From Oceanirhabdus sp942490885 (GTDB lineage: Bacteria > Bacillota > Clostridia > Clostridiales > Clostridiaceae), in contig CALNYT010000002.1 in the NCBI GenBank assembly GCA_942490885.1, positions 3,286,001 to 3,350,000 on the forward strand: a DNA stretch of 64,000 bases, read 5' to 3'. Positions 18,030-25,064 of the stretch are shown here, piece by piece. A program made the translations under genes and the position numbers. The stretch's first letter is position 1, and the number at the start of each line of letters is the position of its first letter. The notes beneath the pieces are model-generated. The model did no database searches and was not told the origin of the DNA. It worked only from the letters and a program-made list of their open reading frames with translations.

Positions 18030-18055
18030 AGCAATGAGGTATTTACCTCATTGCT
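18030..18055 (-). terminator. Internal terminator between tube and chaperone genes
   Basis: On the minus strand an 11-bp stem (AGCAATGAGGT/ACCTCATTGCT) with a 4-base loop is followed by TTTTTTAAAA. It lies after sheath and tube and before chaperone and tape measure, so it should make sheath and tube transcripts more abundant than the rest. Confidence 0.85.
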
Positions 18056-18112
18056 GAATTTGTTGAAACTCTGATAATAACATTGATCTAACTCTATAAT
18101 AAATATAATCTA

Positions 18113-18532
18113 TTAGATAGTATCAAGATATTCATAATCAGTGAAGGTGAATGGCACCTCTACTGTTCCTGGCTTACCTGCTTCCCAGTCTAAAAGTGTT
18201 AAATCATCAAAATTTACGTTTTTAAGAACGACTCTTTCCGCTCCATATGAATCTGGATCTTCTAATTTACTTATTATTGTAAATCTTAAATCTTGTCCTT
18301 TTTTAGCCTTATCCCCTAACATTTTTGCAATTCTTGAGTTAACCTTATGCAGTTTCATTGATCCTTTGCATTTATATCCTACTGTTTTTGTTTCTGTTGC
18401 AAAGGAACCACAGATTTTTATCTCTTCCTTTTTAAATTCAACTTTTGCTTTAAGTCCAAAACATTCTGCAAGTTTATCTGAATCTAACCAACATTCTCCC
18501 CAAGTACCATTAATTATTCTCTTTGATTCCAT
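18113..18532 (-). CDS. Tail tube protein, XkdM-like (DUF2001)
   Basis: 139 residues, beginning MESKRIINGTWGECWLDSDKL, with a beta-rich fold and GDKAKKGQDLRFTIISKLEDPDSYGAERV. This is the classic XkdM pattern. Hexamers stack to form the rigid inner tube that pierces the target membrane. The gene follows the sheath gene by 33 bases. Confidence 0.92.
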   Translation of the reverse strand: MESKRIINGTWGECWLDSDKLAECFGLKAKVEFKKEEIKICGSFATETKTVGYKCKGSMKLHKVNSRIAKMLGDKAKKGQDLRFTIISKLEDPDSYGAERVVLKNVNFDDLTLLDWEAGKPGTVEVPFTFTDYEYLDTI

Positions 18533-18565
18533 TTATAACTCCTCCTTATTCTCTTTATTTGCTGT

Positions 18566-19642
18566 TTACATATTAATATTAAATGTTATCTCTTCCATTG
18601 CATCTACTATCTTTATCTCACTAACTAAGAATACTTGATCCTTTGTATTTGCTGCTTTAAGCTGTTGTTCATTCATTAAATCAACCTCTTCACCTATTCC
18701 CTTTAAGAAGGAAGTTTGAAGATCCATATCAATTCCCACTGTATTCATATCTTTATCAAGTATTTGCTCTCTCTCAAGTTGCTCGAAATAAACTTTTATT
18801 GCTGTTATCAAGAGACACTTGTTATCATATGTGTTTGGCATTTTACCGATATAATTATCTTCAATCAATCTTCTAATATCTGTTTCTATCATATCCATTG
18901 TGTCAACAATTTTGATTTTCTTGAAATCACTACCTTTGTTTGGAGTAGTTTGAGTTAAAGAGTTGACTCCTCTTGCTATCTTCACCTTTTCTCCATCATT
19001 GATTAAGATTAATTCACCATTATCAATTTTTTTATTCGCCTCTTCCTTACTTAATTTGCCTACACTAACAACTTCCGGTAACACCTGATAAGTAGCACTC
19101 ATATTTAAAGGTAATCCTGCTAATACTCCTGCTATTCTTGAACAGTAATCTACAGCTTTATATTCACTAATTGAGCCACCTTCTTCAACTTTAATTTCTG
19201 TTGAAGTAAATTTGATTATACCTTCATTATTTTCTGAACACGATGGTAATACTGCCTTAACCCTAATATTTTCATTTGTTCTTAATCCAATTACCCATGT
19301 AGCTATTACTGAAACATCAGCTTCATTAATAGCTGGAACAGCAATATAATTAAAATTGACTGATTCAAAATACCCCATTGGCTCATTATAATCTGCTGCA
19401 GTATTTTGCTGAACAAAAGCAATTACCTTACTTGGTGGATTTACTGTACCCTTCAAAGCCAGTGCAATTTGTTTCTTATTATAATCTGATAAATCTGTAG
19501 GAATATCTGTTATTGACTTTATGTTGTGAGGACCAATTCCGCTAGTATCCCTTAAAATTAAAGCAACAACACCTTTTTGAGCTCTCTTTACTAACGCTGT
19601 AGCAGCTTGTTTAAAATTAATATCAATTCTTGGTAATCCCAT
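18566..19642 (-). CDS. Contractile tail sheath protein, XkdK-like
   Basis: 358 residues, beginning MGLPRIDINFKQAATALVKRAQKGVV, and ending in the conserved sheath C-terminal domain (GKMPNTYDNKCLLITAIKVYFEQL ... AMEEITFNINM). Sheath subunits contract to drive the tube into the target, so the particle is of contractile (myovirus/R-type) kind. The start is 2 bases from the preceding stop. Confidence 0.95.
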   Translation of the reverse strand: MGLPRIDINFKQAATALVKRAQKGVVALILRDTSGIGPHNIKSITDIPTDLSDYNKKQIALALKGTVNPPSKVIAFVQQNTAADYNEPMGYFESVNFNYIAVPAINEADVSVIATWVIGLRTNENIRVKAVLPSCSENNEGIIKFTSTEIKVEEGGSISEYKAVDYCSRIAGVLAGLPLNMSATYQVLPEVVSVGKLSKEEANKKIDNGELILINDGEKVKIARGVNSLTQTTPNKGSDFKKIKIVDTMDMIETDIRRLIEDNYIGKMPNTYDNKCLLITAIKVYFEQLEREQILDKDMNTVGIDMDLQTSFLKGIGEEVDLMNEQQLKAANTKDQVFLVSEIKIVDAMEEITFNINM

Positions 19643-19644
19643 TT

Positions 19645-20112
19645 TTACCCCTCCTGTATTTTAAACCTAATTTTTTGAGCAACTTCACTCTCCTCTTCTT
19701 TTGTGATTTCATCAGTTATATCCAATAAAATTTCAATATAAAAACCAACATCCTCATCTGTTATATAACTTAACGCCTCATCCTTTGTACCTCCCTTCAT
19801 TTCAATGATTGTAATTTTTCTTTCTCCAACTTCTAAGTATCCAGTTGAAAAAAGACTCTTAAGTTTATCATAAACAGAAAACTTGGATATCCACTCTGGG
19901 CTCTTACTCGTCCTTAGTTCTTTATAGACGATCCTTATCTTTACTTTATCCCTGTGGAACCTCATTCCCAGGTTCTCTGTTATGCTCTCCATGAAAATTA
20001 AATAGAAGCTATTTTTACTTAGCTCCTGGTTAAAGTTATTAAGTTTTATGTCAATATCTTTGAATGAACTCTGTAAAATTGTACTAATTGAATCAATAAT
20101 CCTTTCTAACAT
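19645..20112 (-). CDS. Tail terminator protein (DUF6838-like)
   Basis: Start ATG 20112 follows TGGAGGAATTAATT. 155 residues with SFYLIFMESITENLGMRFHRDKVKIRIVYKE, a segment typical of clostridial phage tail-terminator proteins. It would cap the head-proximal end of tube and sheath. In a headless particle this cap takes the place of the neck. It is the first structural gene of the operon. Confidence 0.72.
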   Translation of the reverse strand: MLERIIDSISTILQSSFKDIDIKLNNFNQELSKNSFYLIFMESITENLGMRFHRDKVKIRIVYKELRTSKSPEWISKFSVYDKLKSLFSTGYLEVGERKITIIEMKGGTKDEALSYITDEDVGFYIEILLDITDEITKEEESEVAQKIRFKIQEG

Positions 20113-20140
20113 AATTAATTCCTCCATTTTTATAATAAAA

Positions 20141-20160
20141 CAACCCTTATAAAAGGGTTG
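20141..20160 (-). terminator. Hairpin terminator ahead of the tail structural genes
   Basis: CAACCCTT/AAGGGTTG on the minus strand, followed by TTTTATTATA, lies between the second activator gene and the tail-terminator protein gene. It separates regulator and structural transcription, or acts as an antitermination target. Confidence 0.7.
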
Positions 20161-20191
20161 AATTTTCCAATATTAAGCTTGTCCTCATATG

Positions 20192-20572
20192 TTACTGAAT
20201 ATATCCCATAGCTCTAGCAAATGATTCAAAGGCTTTGTTTCTCAATGTATAATATTGTTTTTTGCTAATAGAATTTTCTTCAAGTATTTCTTCTCTACTG
20301 TATTCGAAAAAATACCTCTGTTCAATTAATAATTTTATTTTATCTCTAAGTCTCTCCATTACCTTGTCAATAGTGTTAACTTTTCTTTTTAACTCCATCA
20401 TTAACTCAGCCTCAAGTTCAACTTTACTACTAAAACTATTTCCACTCTTTCCACTTCCAAAATTCATCCCTCTGTTATCTAAAGCTGAATTACATTCTAT
20501 TTTTATTACCCAATCTTGATAACACTTAAGATCATTTTCTACCATTTTTATTACTCTATTTTCAAGCTTCAT
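20192..20572 (-). CDS. ArpU/sigma-like late-gene activator, paralogue 2
   Basis: Start ATG 20572 follows GGGGGTAAAGAA. About 126 residues. The N-terminus MVENDLKCYQDWVIKIE matches the neighbouring regulator (VENDLRCYLDWNIRIE). The C-terminus (RDKIKLLIEQRYFFEYSREE ILEENSISKKQYYTLRNKA) looks like a sigma-region-4 helix-turn-helix, as in ArpU/RinA-type phage late regulators. It likely switches on the tail genes just downstream. Confidence 0.7.
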   Translation of the reverse strand: MKLENRVIKMVENDLKCYQDWVIKIECNSALDNRGMNFGSGKSGNSFSSKVELEAELMMELKRKVNTIDKVMERLRDKIKLLIEQRYFFEYSREEILEENSISKKQYYTLRNKAFESFARAMGYIQ

Positions 20573-20705
20573 TTCTTTACCCCCAATCAAATATCTAATT
20601 AACTCCTTATACACATTATATTACCAACATTACTATTAAGTCTATGTTTTTGATCCCTTATAATCACCTTTTTGTATAACATTATACTTTTAGTATTCTT
20701 CTTTA

Positions 20706-21035
20706 TTAATTATGATATATTTCTTTCTCAAATACTTCTATCATTCTTCTTATCACTACATATAATTCTTTCTTTGATAACTTATTATCTTTTAGCAAAC
20801 TTTCTCTATTATGCTCGTAAAAGTATTTCCCTTCTATAACCTTTTTATTTTTATCTGATAGTCTATTAAGAATTTTTTTAATTATAAGAACTTTTCTTTT
20901 AATATTAATTAATTCTGTATCACCCATATCCTCAATGTTCCCATATATTAATTCAATACTTTCTATTCTTATATTCCAATCCAAGTAACACCTAAGATCA
21001 TTCTCTACTTTTTCCCTATACATGCATCCTTTCAT
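20706..21035 (-). CDS. ArpU/sigma-like activator, paralogue 1
   Basis: Start ATG 21035 is preferred because AGGGTGG stands 6 bases upstream; the frame is open 7 codons further. 109 residues. It shares the VENDLxCYxDWxIxIE start and the KVIEGKYFYEHNRESLLKDN helix-turn-helix end with the next gene, so the pair is a diverged duplication. It overlaps the small frame upstream, suggesting coupled translation. It would act as an activator of tailocin genes under control of the divergent repressor. Confidence 0.65.
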   Translation of the reverse strand: MKGCMYREKVENDLRCYLDWNIRIESIELIYGNIEDMGDTELINIKRKVLIIKKILNRLSDKNKKVIEGKYFYEHNRESLLKDNKLSKKELYVVIRRMIEVFEKEIYHN

Positions 21036-21171
21036 TTTGCACCACCCTATTTTCACTTAAATTCAACATATTAGTTTTTAACTCTAAATATAAATCATCT
21101 AACTCAGATTCTGAAAGATTAACCTCATTTAACTTAGTAATCACATATTCCTTTAAACTCGTGTCATTCAT
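21016..21171 (-). CDS. Small protein (51 aa) leading the regulator cluster
   Basis: ATG 21171 follows GGGGGAGAGATT. The product MNDTSLKEYVITKLNEVNLS... is acidic and helical and ends 20 bases inside the next gene. I do not recognise it. The strong ribosome binding site and overlap favour a real gene or a translational leader for the activator. Confidence 0.5.
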   Translation of the reverse strand: MNDTSLKEYVITKLNEVNLSESELDDLYLELKTNMLNLSENRVVQNERMHV

Positions 21172-21642
21172 CCCAATCTCTCCCCCTTGTTTATTGAAAA
21201 CTTCATTTATTTGAGTTCATTTTTAAAATTAGCTTATTTTTCCTTTATACACATTATATAACTACTTTTTCTAGTTTGTCTATACTTTAGTCCCCTTTTA
21301 ATATCTTTTTTGTAATCATTTCTCCTTACAATATATTTTTTCATCATTATCATTATACTTCAACAACGAATTCTCTACTTTTATTACATTTCTCAACTTA
21401 AAGTATATTTTTAGTCGTTTTATTACTAAAATCACTTTTTTAAATATTTTTTATATAGAAGTTGTTAGTGTTCCCTTTTTGTTCGCACCACTTTTAATAT
21501 AGAATATATATTGACTACGTAAAATATTATTCTTTTGGTTATGTTTGATAATTATTGAAATCAACATTAAATCTAGGAATTTTATATTATTTAACCTGTA
21601 AAAAACTACATATTATACCCATATATGATTAGGAGGATTATT
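21172..21642. promoter_or_regulatory. Divergent control region of the tailocin locus
   Basis: This AT-rich intergenic region lies between the minus-strand activators and the plus-strand repressor. It contains a TTTTAGT...ACTAAAA dyad near 21408-21430, a candidate operator, and a TTGACT hexamer near 21510. No exact start sites can be fixed by eye and no gene was found in it. Confidence 0.45.
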
Positions 21643-22041
21643 ATGAATATTGAAATAGGCGAGAAATTGTCTGAGCTAAGAAAAAATAACAACTATACCC
21701 AAAAACGACTTGCAGAATTGCTTGGAGTTAAACCAGCCACAATAGGTCATTGGGAGCAAAACAGAAATGAACCATCATATGAAATGTTAAAGAAAATCAC
21801 TGCTCTTTATAAAATTTCGTTATCTGAATTATTTGAAGAACCAATTGATTCAAATAATAATGTTAATACCAGCACAAAAAATTTCCTATTATGCAAAATA
21901 ATCGATATGCTTATTGATGAGGGGCTAATACAATCTAATTCTCAACCAACTTTTGAAGAACTTGATTCAATAAGTCAAAATATGATTAAAGCTGCTCTAG
22001 ATAAAATACTAGTAGATACTTATAATAAACATATTAAATAA
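21643..22041 (+). CDS. XRE-family repressor, divergent from the tailocin operon
   Basis: Start ATG 21643 follows AGGAGG by 6 bases. 132 residues. The N-terminal helix-turn-helix is clear (LSELRKNNNYTQKRLAELLGV...IGHWEQNRNEPSYEMLKKI), as in Cro/CI-type regulators. The C-terminal ~65 residues are helical and lack the LexA-type Ser/Lys peptidase motif, so induction would not be by classic self-cleavage. It probably keeps the tail genes silent. Confidence 0.88.
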   Translation: MNIEIGEKLSELRKNNNYTQKRLAELLGVKPATIGHWEQNRNEPSYEMLKKITALYKISLSELFEEPIDSNNNVNTSTKNFLLCKIIDMLIDEGLIQSNSQPTFEELDSISQNMIKAALDKILVDTYNKHIK

Positions 22042-22053
22042 ATGATATTAATA

Positions 22054-22085
22054 TAGTTTTCCAACATATCTTCCTTGGAAAACTA
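22054..22085 (+). terminator. Terminator of the repressor gene
   Basis: TAGTTTTCCAA/TTGGAAAACTA, a perfect 11-bp stem with a 10-base loop, followed by TTTATATTT. Confidence 0.8.
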
Positions 22086-22168
22086 TTTATATTTATTCAT
22101 TTCTTTACATTGTTATGTTCTTATGATAAAATTATGAAAATTTTAGTTTTTAACACGAGGAGGATATT

Positions 22169-23173
22169 ATGGATTATATTCTTGAAAAAAAATTGAAAGA
22201 ACTATTAAATTCTTTCAATAAAATCAACAAGGAAATTAAATGGACAAGCCCTTTTATTATGCATCTTCTAGCTTTTCATTACCTCTTCAATGGCAATGAT
22301 TTTAATAAGACTAAATTCTTAGAATTTAAAAAACATATTAAAGCCTCAACTAATTTAACATCAGTATTCAGAACTGATATTAATATGTCAATTGTATCTT
22401 CTTGTTGTATAAATGCACTTGATTCAAAAGCTCAATTTACAAAAACATTAGAAATCTCTCATTACTTAATTAAATCTGGCTTTAAAAATTGGAGTTCTCT
22501 GCCTATCTGTTCATGCTACTTAGCCAAATTTTTAAAAGATGAAAATTTGGAAAATCTATGTGAAAGAGCTAATACTATGTATTTAAAAATGACTAATCGT
22601 TCTAGTTTATTATCCTTATATGAAAATTCCTCTTTTGCTATTCTGTTATCAATTGACTGTATTGATGTTGATGCTAAATTAGATAGAATTGAAGTTTTAT
22701 ATAATTATCTTAAAGAATTGACTTTTGATGAAGATGAAAATCTTCAGATAATGACTTATATTTTATCTTCATCTACTATTTCAAATACAGAACTCATTCA
22801 CAAATGCTTTCAGCTTTATAAGTTATTGAGCAATTCTTTTCAATTAAAAACCTTATCATACCCTTACATTGCTCTTTTAAGTCTTTTTAATAAAGATAAT
22901 ATCGAAATATTAAATGATGTATCGGATGTTTATTCTTATATTAAAAACTCTTCATTATTTGACTCTATGAATGATGAATATCTTCTTTTTGTTTCTATTA
23001 GCTTTATAATCTGCTATTATACTTACACTATCATAGATAACTCAGAAAATAAAACTACAGTTTCAGTGAATAAAAATTCAATTTTTGTTTTTCTAACAGA
23101 GCTATTGATTATTTCAATAAATCATTTATCAAGTAAAATAGGAGAACAAAGGCACGCGCTGAGTGCACAATAA
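22169..23173 (+). CDS. DUF4003-family protein
   Basis: 334 residues, ATG after GAGGAGG. The all-helical protein has the DUF4003 pattern: an N-terminal HLLAFHYLFNGNDFN block, then repeated units with SHYLIKSGFKNWSSLPICSCYL and LSLYENSSFAILLS. Function is unknown for the family. The last residues (GEQRHALSAQ) are encoded by a GCACGCGCTGAGTGC hairpin that resembles the terminator at 5941, so the native C-terminus may have been replaced by an inserted repeat. Its relation to the tailocin is unclear. Confidence 0.7.
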   Translation: MDYILEKKLKELLNSFNKINKEIKWTSPFIMHLLAFHYLFNGNDFNKTKFLEFKKHIKASTNLTSVFRTDINMSIVSSCCINALDSKAQFTKTLEISHYLIKSGFKNWSSLPICSCYLAKFLKDENLENLCERANTMYLKMTNRSSLLSLYENSSFAILLSIDCIDVDAKLDRIEVLYNYLKELTFDEDENLQIMTYILSSSTISNTELIHKCFQLYKLLSNSFQLKTLSYPYIALLSLFNKDNIEILNDVSDVYSYIKNSSLFDSMNDEYLLFVSISFIICYYTYTIIDNSENKTTVSVNKNSIFVFLTELLIISINHLSSKIGEQRHALSAQ

Positions 23174-23187
23174 AAACTAAAAACCTT

Positions 23188-23250
23188 TAAAAGAAGTTGA
23201 GAATGGTGAGTGTAGAGTGGTGAACAACTATCCACTCTACACAATGTTTT
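23188..23250. repeat. Dispersed AAGTTGAGAATGG repeat with terminator hairpin
   Basis: AAAGAAGTTGAGAATGGTGAG recurs at 32911-32936. It is followed here by the hairpin GTGTAGAGTGG/CCACTCTACAC (23210-23242) and a T-rich run, which could end transcription from both the DUF4003 and RelA/SpoT genes. Confidence 0.65.
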
Positions 23251-23267
23251 TAATTTTTTTGGCGTCA

Positions 23268-24794
23268 CTATATCTTGAAAAATTTTATAGCAGTTTCTGC
23301 TTTTATTTCATCCATATCATCAAGTTTATATATATAATCAATAACAGCAGTTGAAATACTGACCCCTTCATTTCCCATTTGTGCTATATTAATAAGTTCT
23401 TTTACTTCACTTACTTTAACATTCTTGTCAAACAGCGCCAAAAGATTATATTCAAATAGTTTAAGTAATATATCCTTAACATTCTCCCATTGATCAATAT
23501 TTTTGATTCTTATTCCAATTTGCCTCGTAAGTTTGCTAGTTATTTCATTAATTTTTTCAATAACATTATCATATATAAAATTAATCGAATCCACTTCTAC
23601 AAATAATTTTGCAATAACATACATAATATCTTTTTTTATTACATCTCCATGTTCATCACAACGATTAATATAAAGGTCATCAAAATTATTTTCCTCAAAT
23701 CTATCTTTAATGAATGTTATAAATGTTTCAAAATCTTCAGCGTTATTTCCAAGTTCAATTTCAAATAAAACTCTGAAAAATAAATTCCACTGAAATTCCT
23801 CATTCAACATTTCTAGTATTCTATTACCTAATATTTCACAGAATTCATCTTCAAATTTAACTTCTCGTTCAAATTCAAGTTCACTATTAAATTGAACTTT
23901 ATTCCTCCCTATCTCATTTAACCTTGTGAATGTTTTTAATATTATATGATTATATTCGCTAAGATTATCTGCATTATTACTTCTAAAGATATACTTCATA
24001 ATAGTGTCACATGATTTTTTAAAATCTACCACAACACCTATACTTGTTTTCATTTTATTTGAGTATATCTCATAGATCATTTTAGATAATAATAATTCCA
24101 ACTGAACTTTCCTTACTTCCGGATCCCCCGAATTTGCCTCATTAAACTGATTATATACAATCTGTAATTGATTATCTATCATTGTAAGATTCTTTTTTAT
24201 AGAAGCCATTATATCCTTTAAAAAGCCATCCCACATCATATAATTATTGTTTTTATAAATAACTTTATGTTCAATCTCTCCCCAAAATGTATTTACAAGA
24301 GACTTAATCTGCAACTCAAAATTATACTTGTCACCATTATCTAGATAAACCCCATCTATTCTATAAATCTTAAATCCATTTTTCTGCTCTTGAGGTTGTT
24401 TACCATCTAGTTCTAGACGTATTCTACTATCTAACTCGTTATACGAATATCCCTCAATATCTCTCTTATTAAAATGATTTTTTAATATTTTATATACTCT
24501 CTTCTCATCTTCTATGAATCTACATTCAATTCGCACACCCAAAAGATCAGATAGATTTTCTATTACCCCCTGTGGAGAATTATATTTTTTATAATAATTA
24601 TTTCTTAATATTTTTTCCTTAAGTGATTCATTTCCTTTTACTCTAGAATTTACATTCATATATCCCTCATTATTTAAAATCAATATTTCTTGAAAGTAAG
24701 CAGATAATTCTATAGAAATCTCATTTAATATATTTCTTTTATCTTCTAGCAAATTATTTACTTCATCAATGAAATTAAAAACTTTCAACTCCAT
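23268..24794 (-). CDS. RelA/SpoT-domain protein with long C-terminal region
   Basis: 508 residues. Residues ~45-200 form a (p)ppGpp-synthetase-like fold: SRVKGNESLKEKI, LSDLLGVRIECRF and FELQIKSLVNTFWGEIEHKV are recognisable. The usual GYRSxH segment reads NGFKIYRIDG, so the substrate pocket is altered. The remaining ~300 residues are helical and unknown. It may make alarmone or a related pyrophosphorylated nucleotide, or be a toxin-type variant. A promoter-like TTGCAT-N18-TATAAT lies upstream near 24845-24890. It neighbours the tail locus and an IS element. Confidence 0.72.
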   Translation of the reverse strand: MELKVFNFIDEVNNLLEDKRNILNEISIELSAYFQEILILNNEGYMNVNSRVKGNESLKEKILRNNYYKKYNSPQGVIENLSDLLGVRIECRFIEDEKRVYKILKNHFNKRDIEGYSYNELDSRIRLELDGKQPQEQKNGFKIYRIDGVYLDNGDKYNFELQIKSLVNTFWGEIEHKVIYKNNNYMMWDGFLKDIMASIKKNLTMIDNQLQIVYNQFNEANSGDPEVRKVQLELLLSKMIYEIYSNKMKTSIGVVVDFKKSCDTIMKYIFRSNNADNLSEYNHIILKTFTRLNEIGRNKVQFNSELEFEREVKFEDEFCEILGNRILEMLNEEFQWNLFFRVLFEIELGNNAEDFETFITFIKDRFEENNFDDLYINRCDEHGDVIKKDIMYVIAKLFVEVDSINFIYDNVIEKINEITSKLTRQIGIRIKNIDQWENVKDILLKLFEYNLLALFDKNVKVSEVKELINIAQMGNEGVSISTAVIDYIYKLDDMDEIKAETAIKFFKI

Positions 24795-24980
24795 ATTTCT
24801 CCTCCTCGGTTCTCCTCAATGTATTCAATATTTGTCCCTTATACTTATTCAATTATAAGTTTATCATAACTATTGATGCAATCCTATAGATTCAAGATTA
24901 ATCAAAATTTAATCCTCTATTAACATTTTGAGCTAAATTCATAATAAATTAAACCCCTTACTTATTCAAGAAAAACTTGT

Positions 24981-25049
24981 CGTCAAATTTTTCTTGACGT
25001 TATTTCAATGATAATTTATACTTACATTAACATCAAAATATTTTTGACG
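24981..25049 (+). promoter_or_regulatory. Promoter with two 19-bp palindromic operators, now next to an IS
   Basis: Palindromes CGTCAAATTTTTCTTGACG (24981-24999) and CATCAAAATATTTTTGACG (25031-25049) are exactly 50 bp apart. The first overlaps a -35 box TTGACG followed by 17 bp and TATACT (25017-25022). The second would then sit at the transcript start. The promoter points rightwards, towards the MFS gene beyond the IS element. Confidence 0.7.
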
Positions 25050-25064
25050 TTATTCAATAATTAT

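Noticed and set aside
6984..21171. Complete prophage
   Set aside because: No integrase, replication, packaging or capsid genes and no attachment-site duplication were found around the tail operon.
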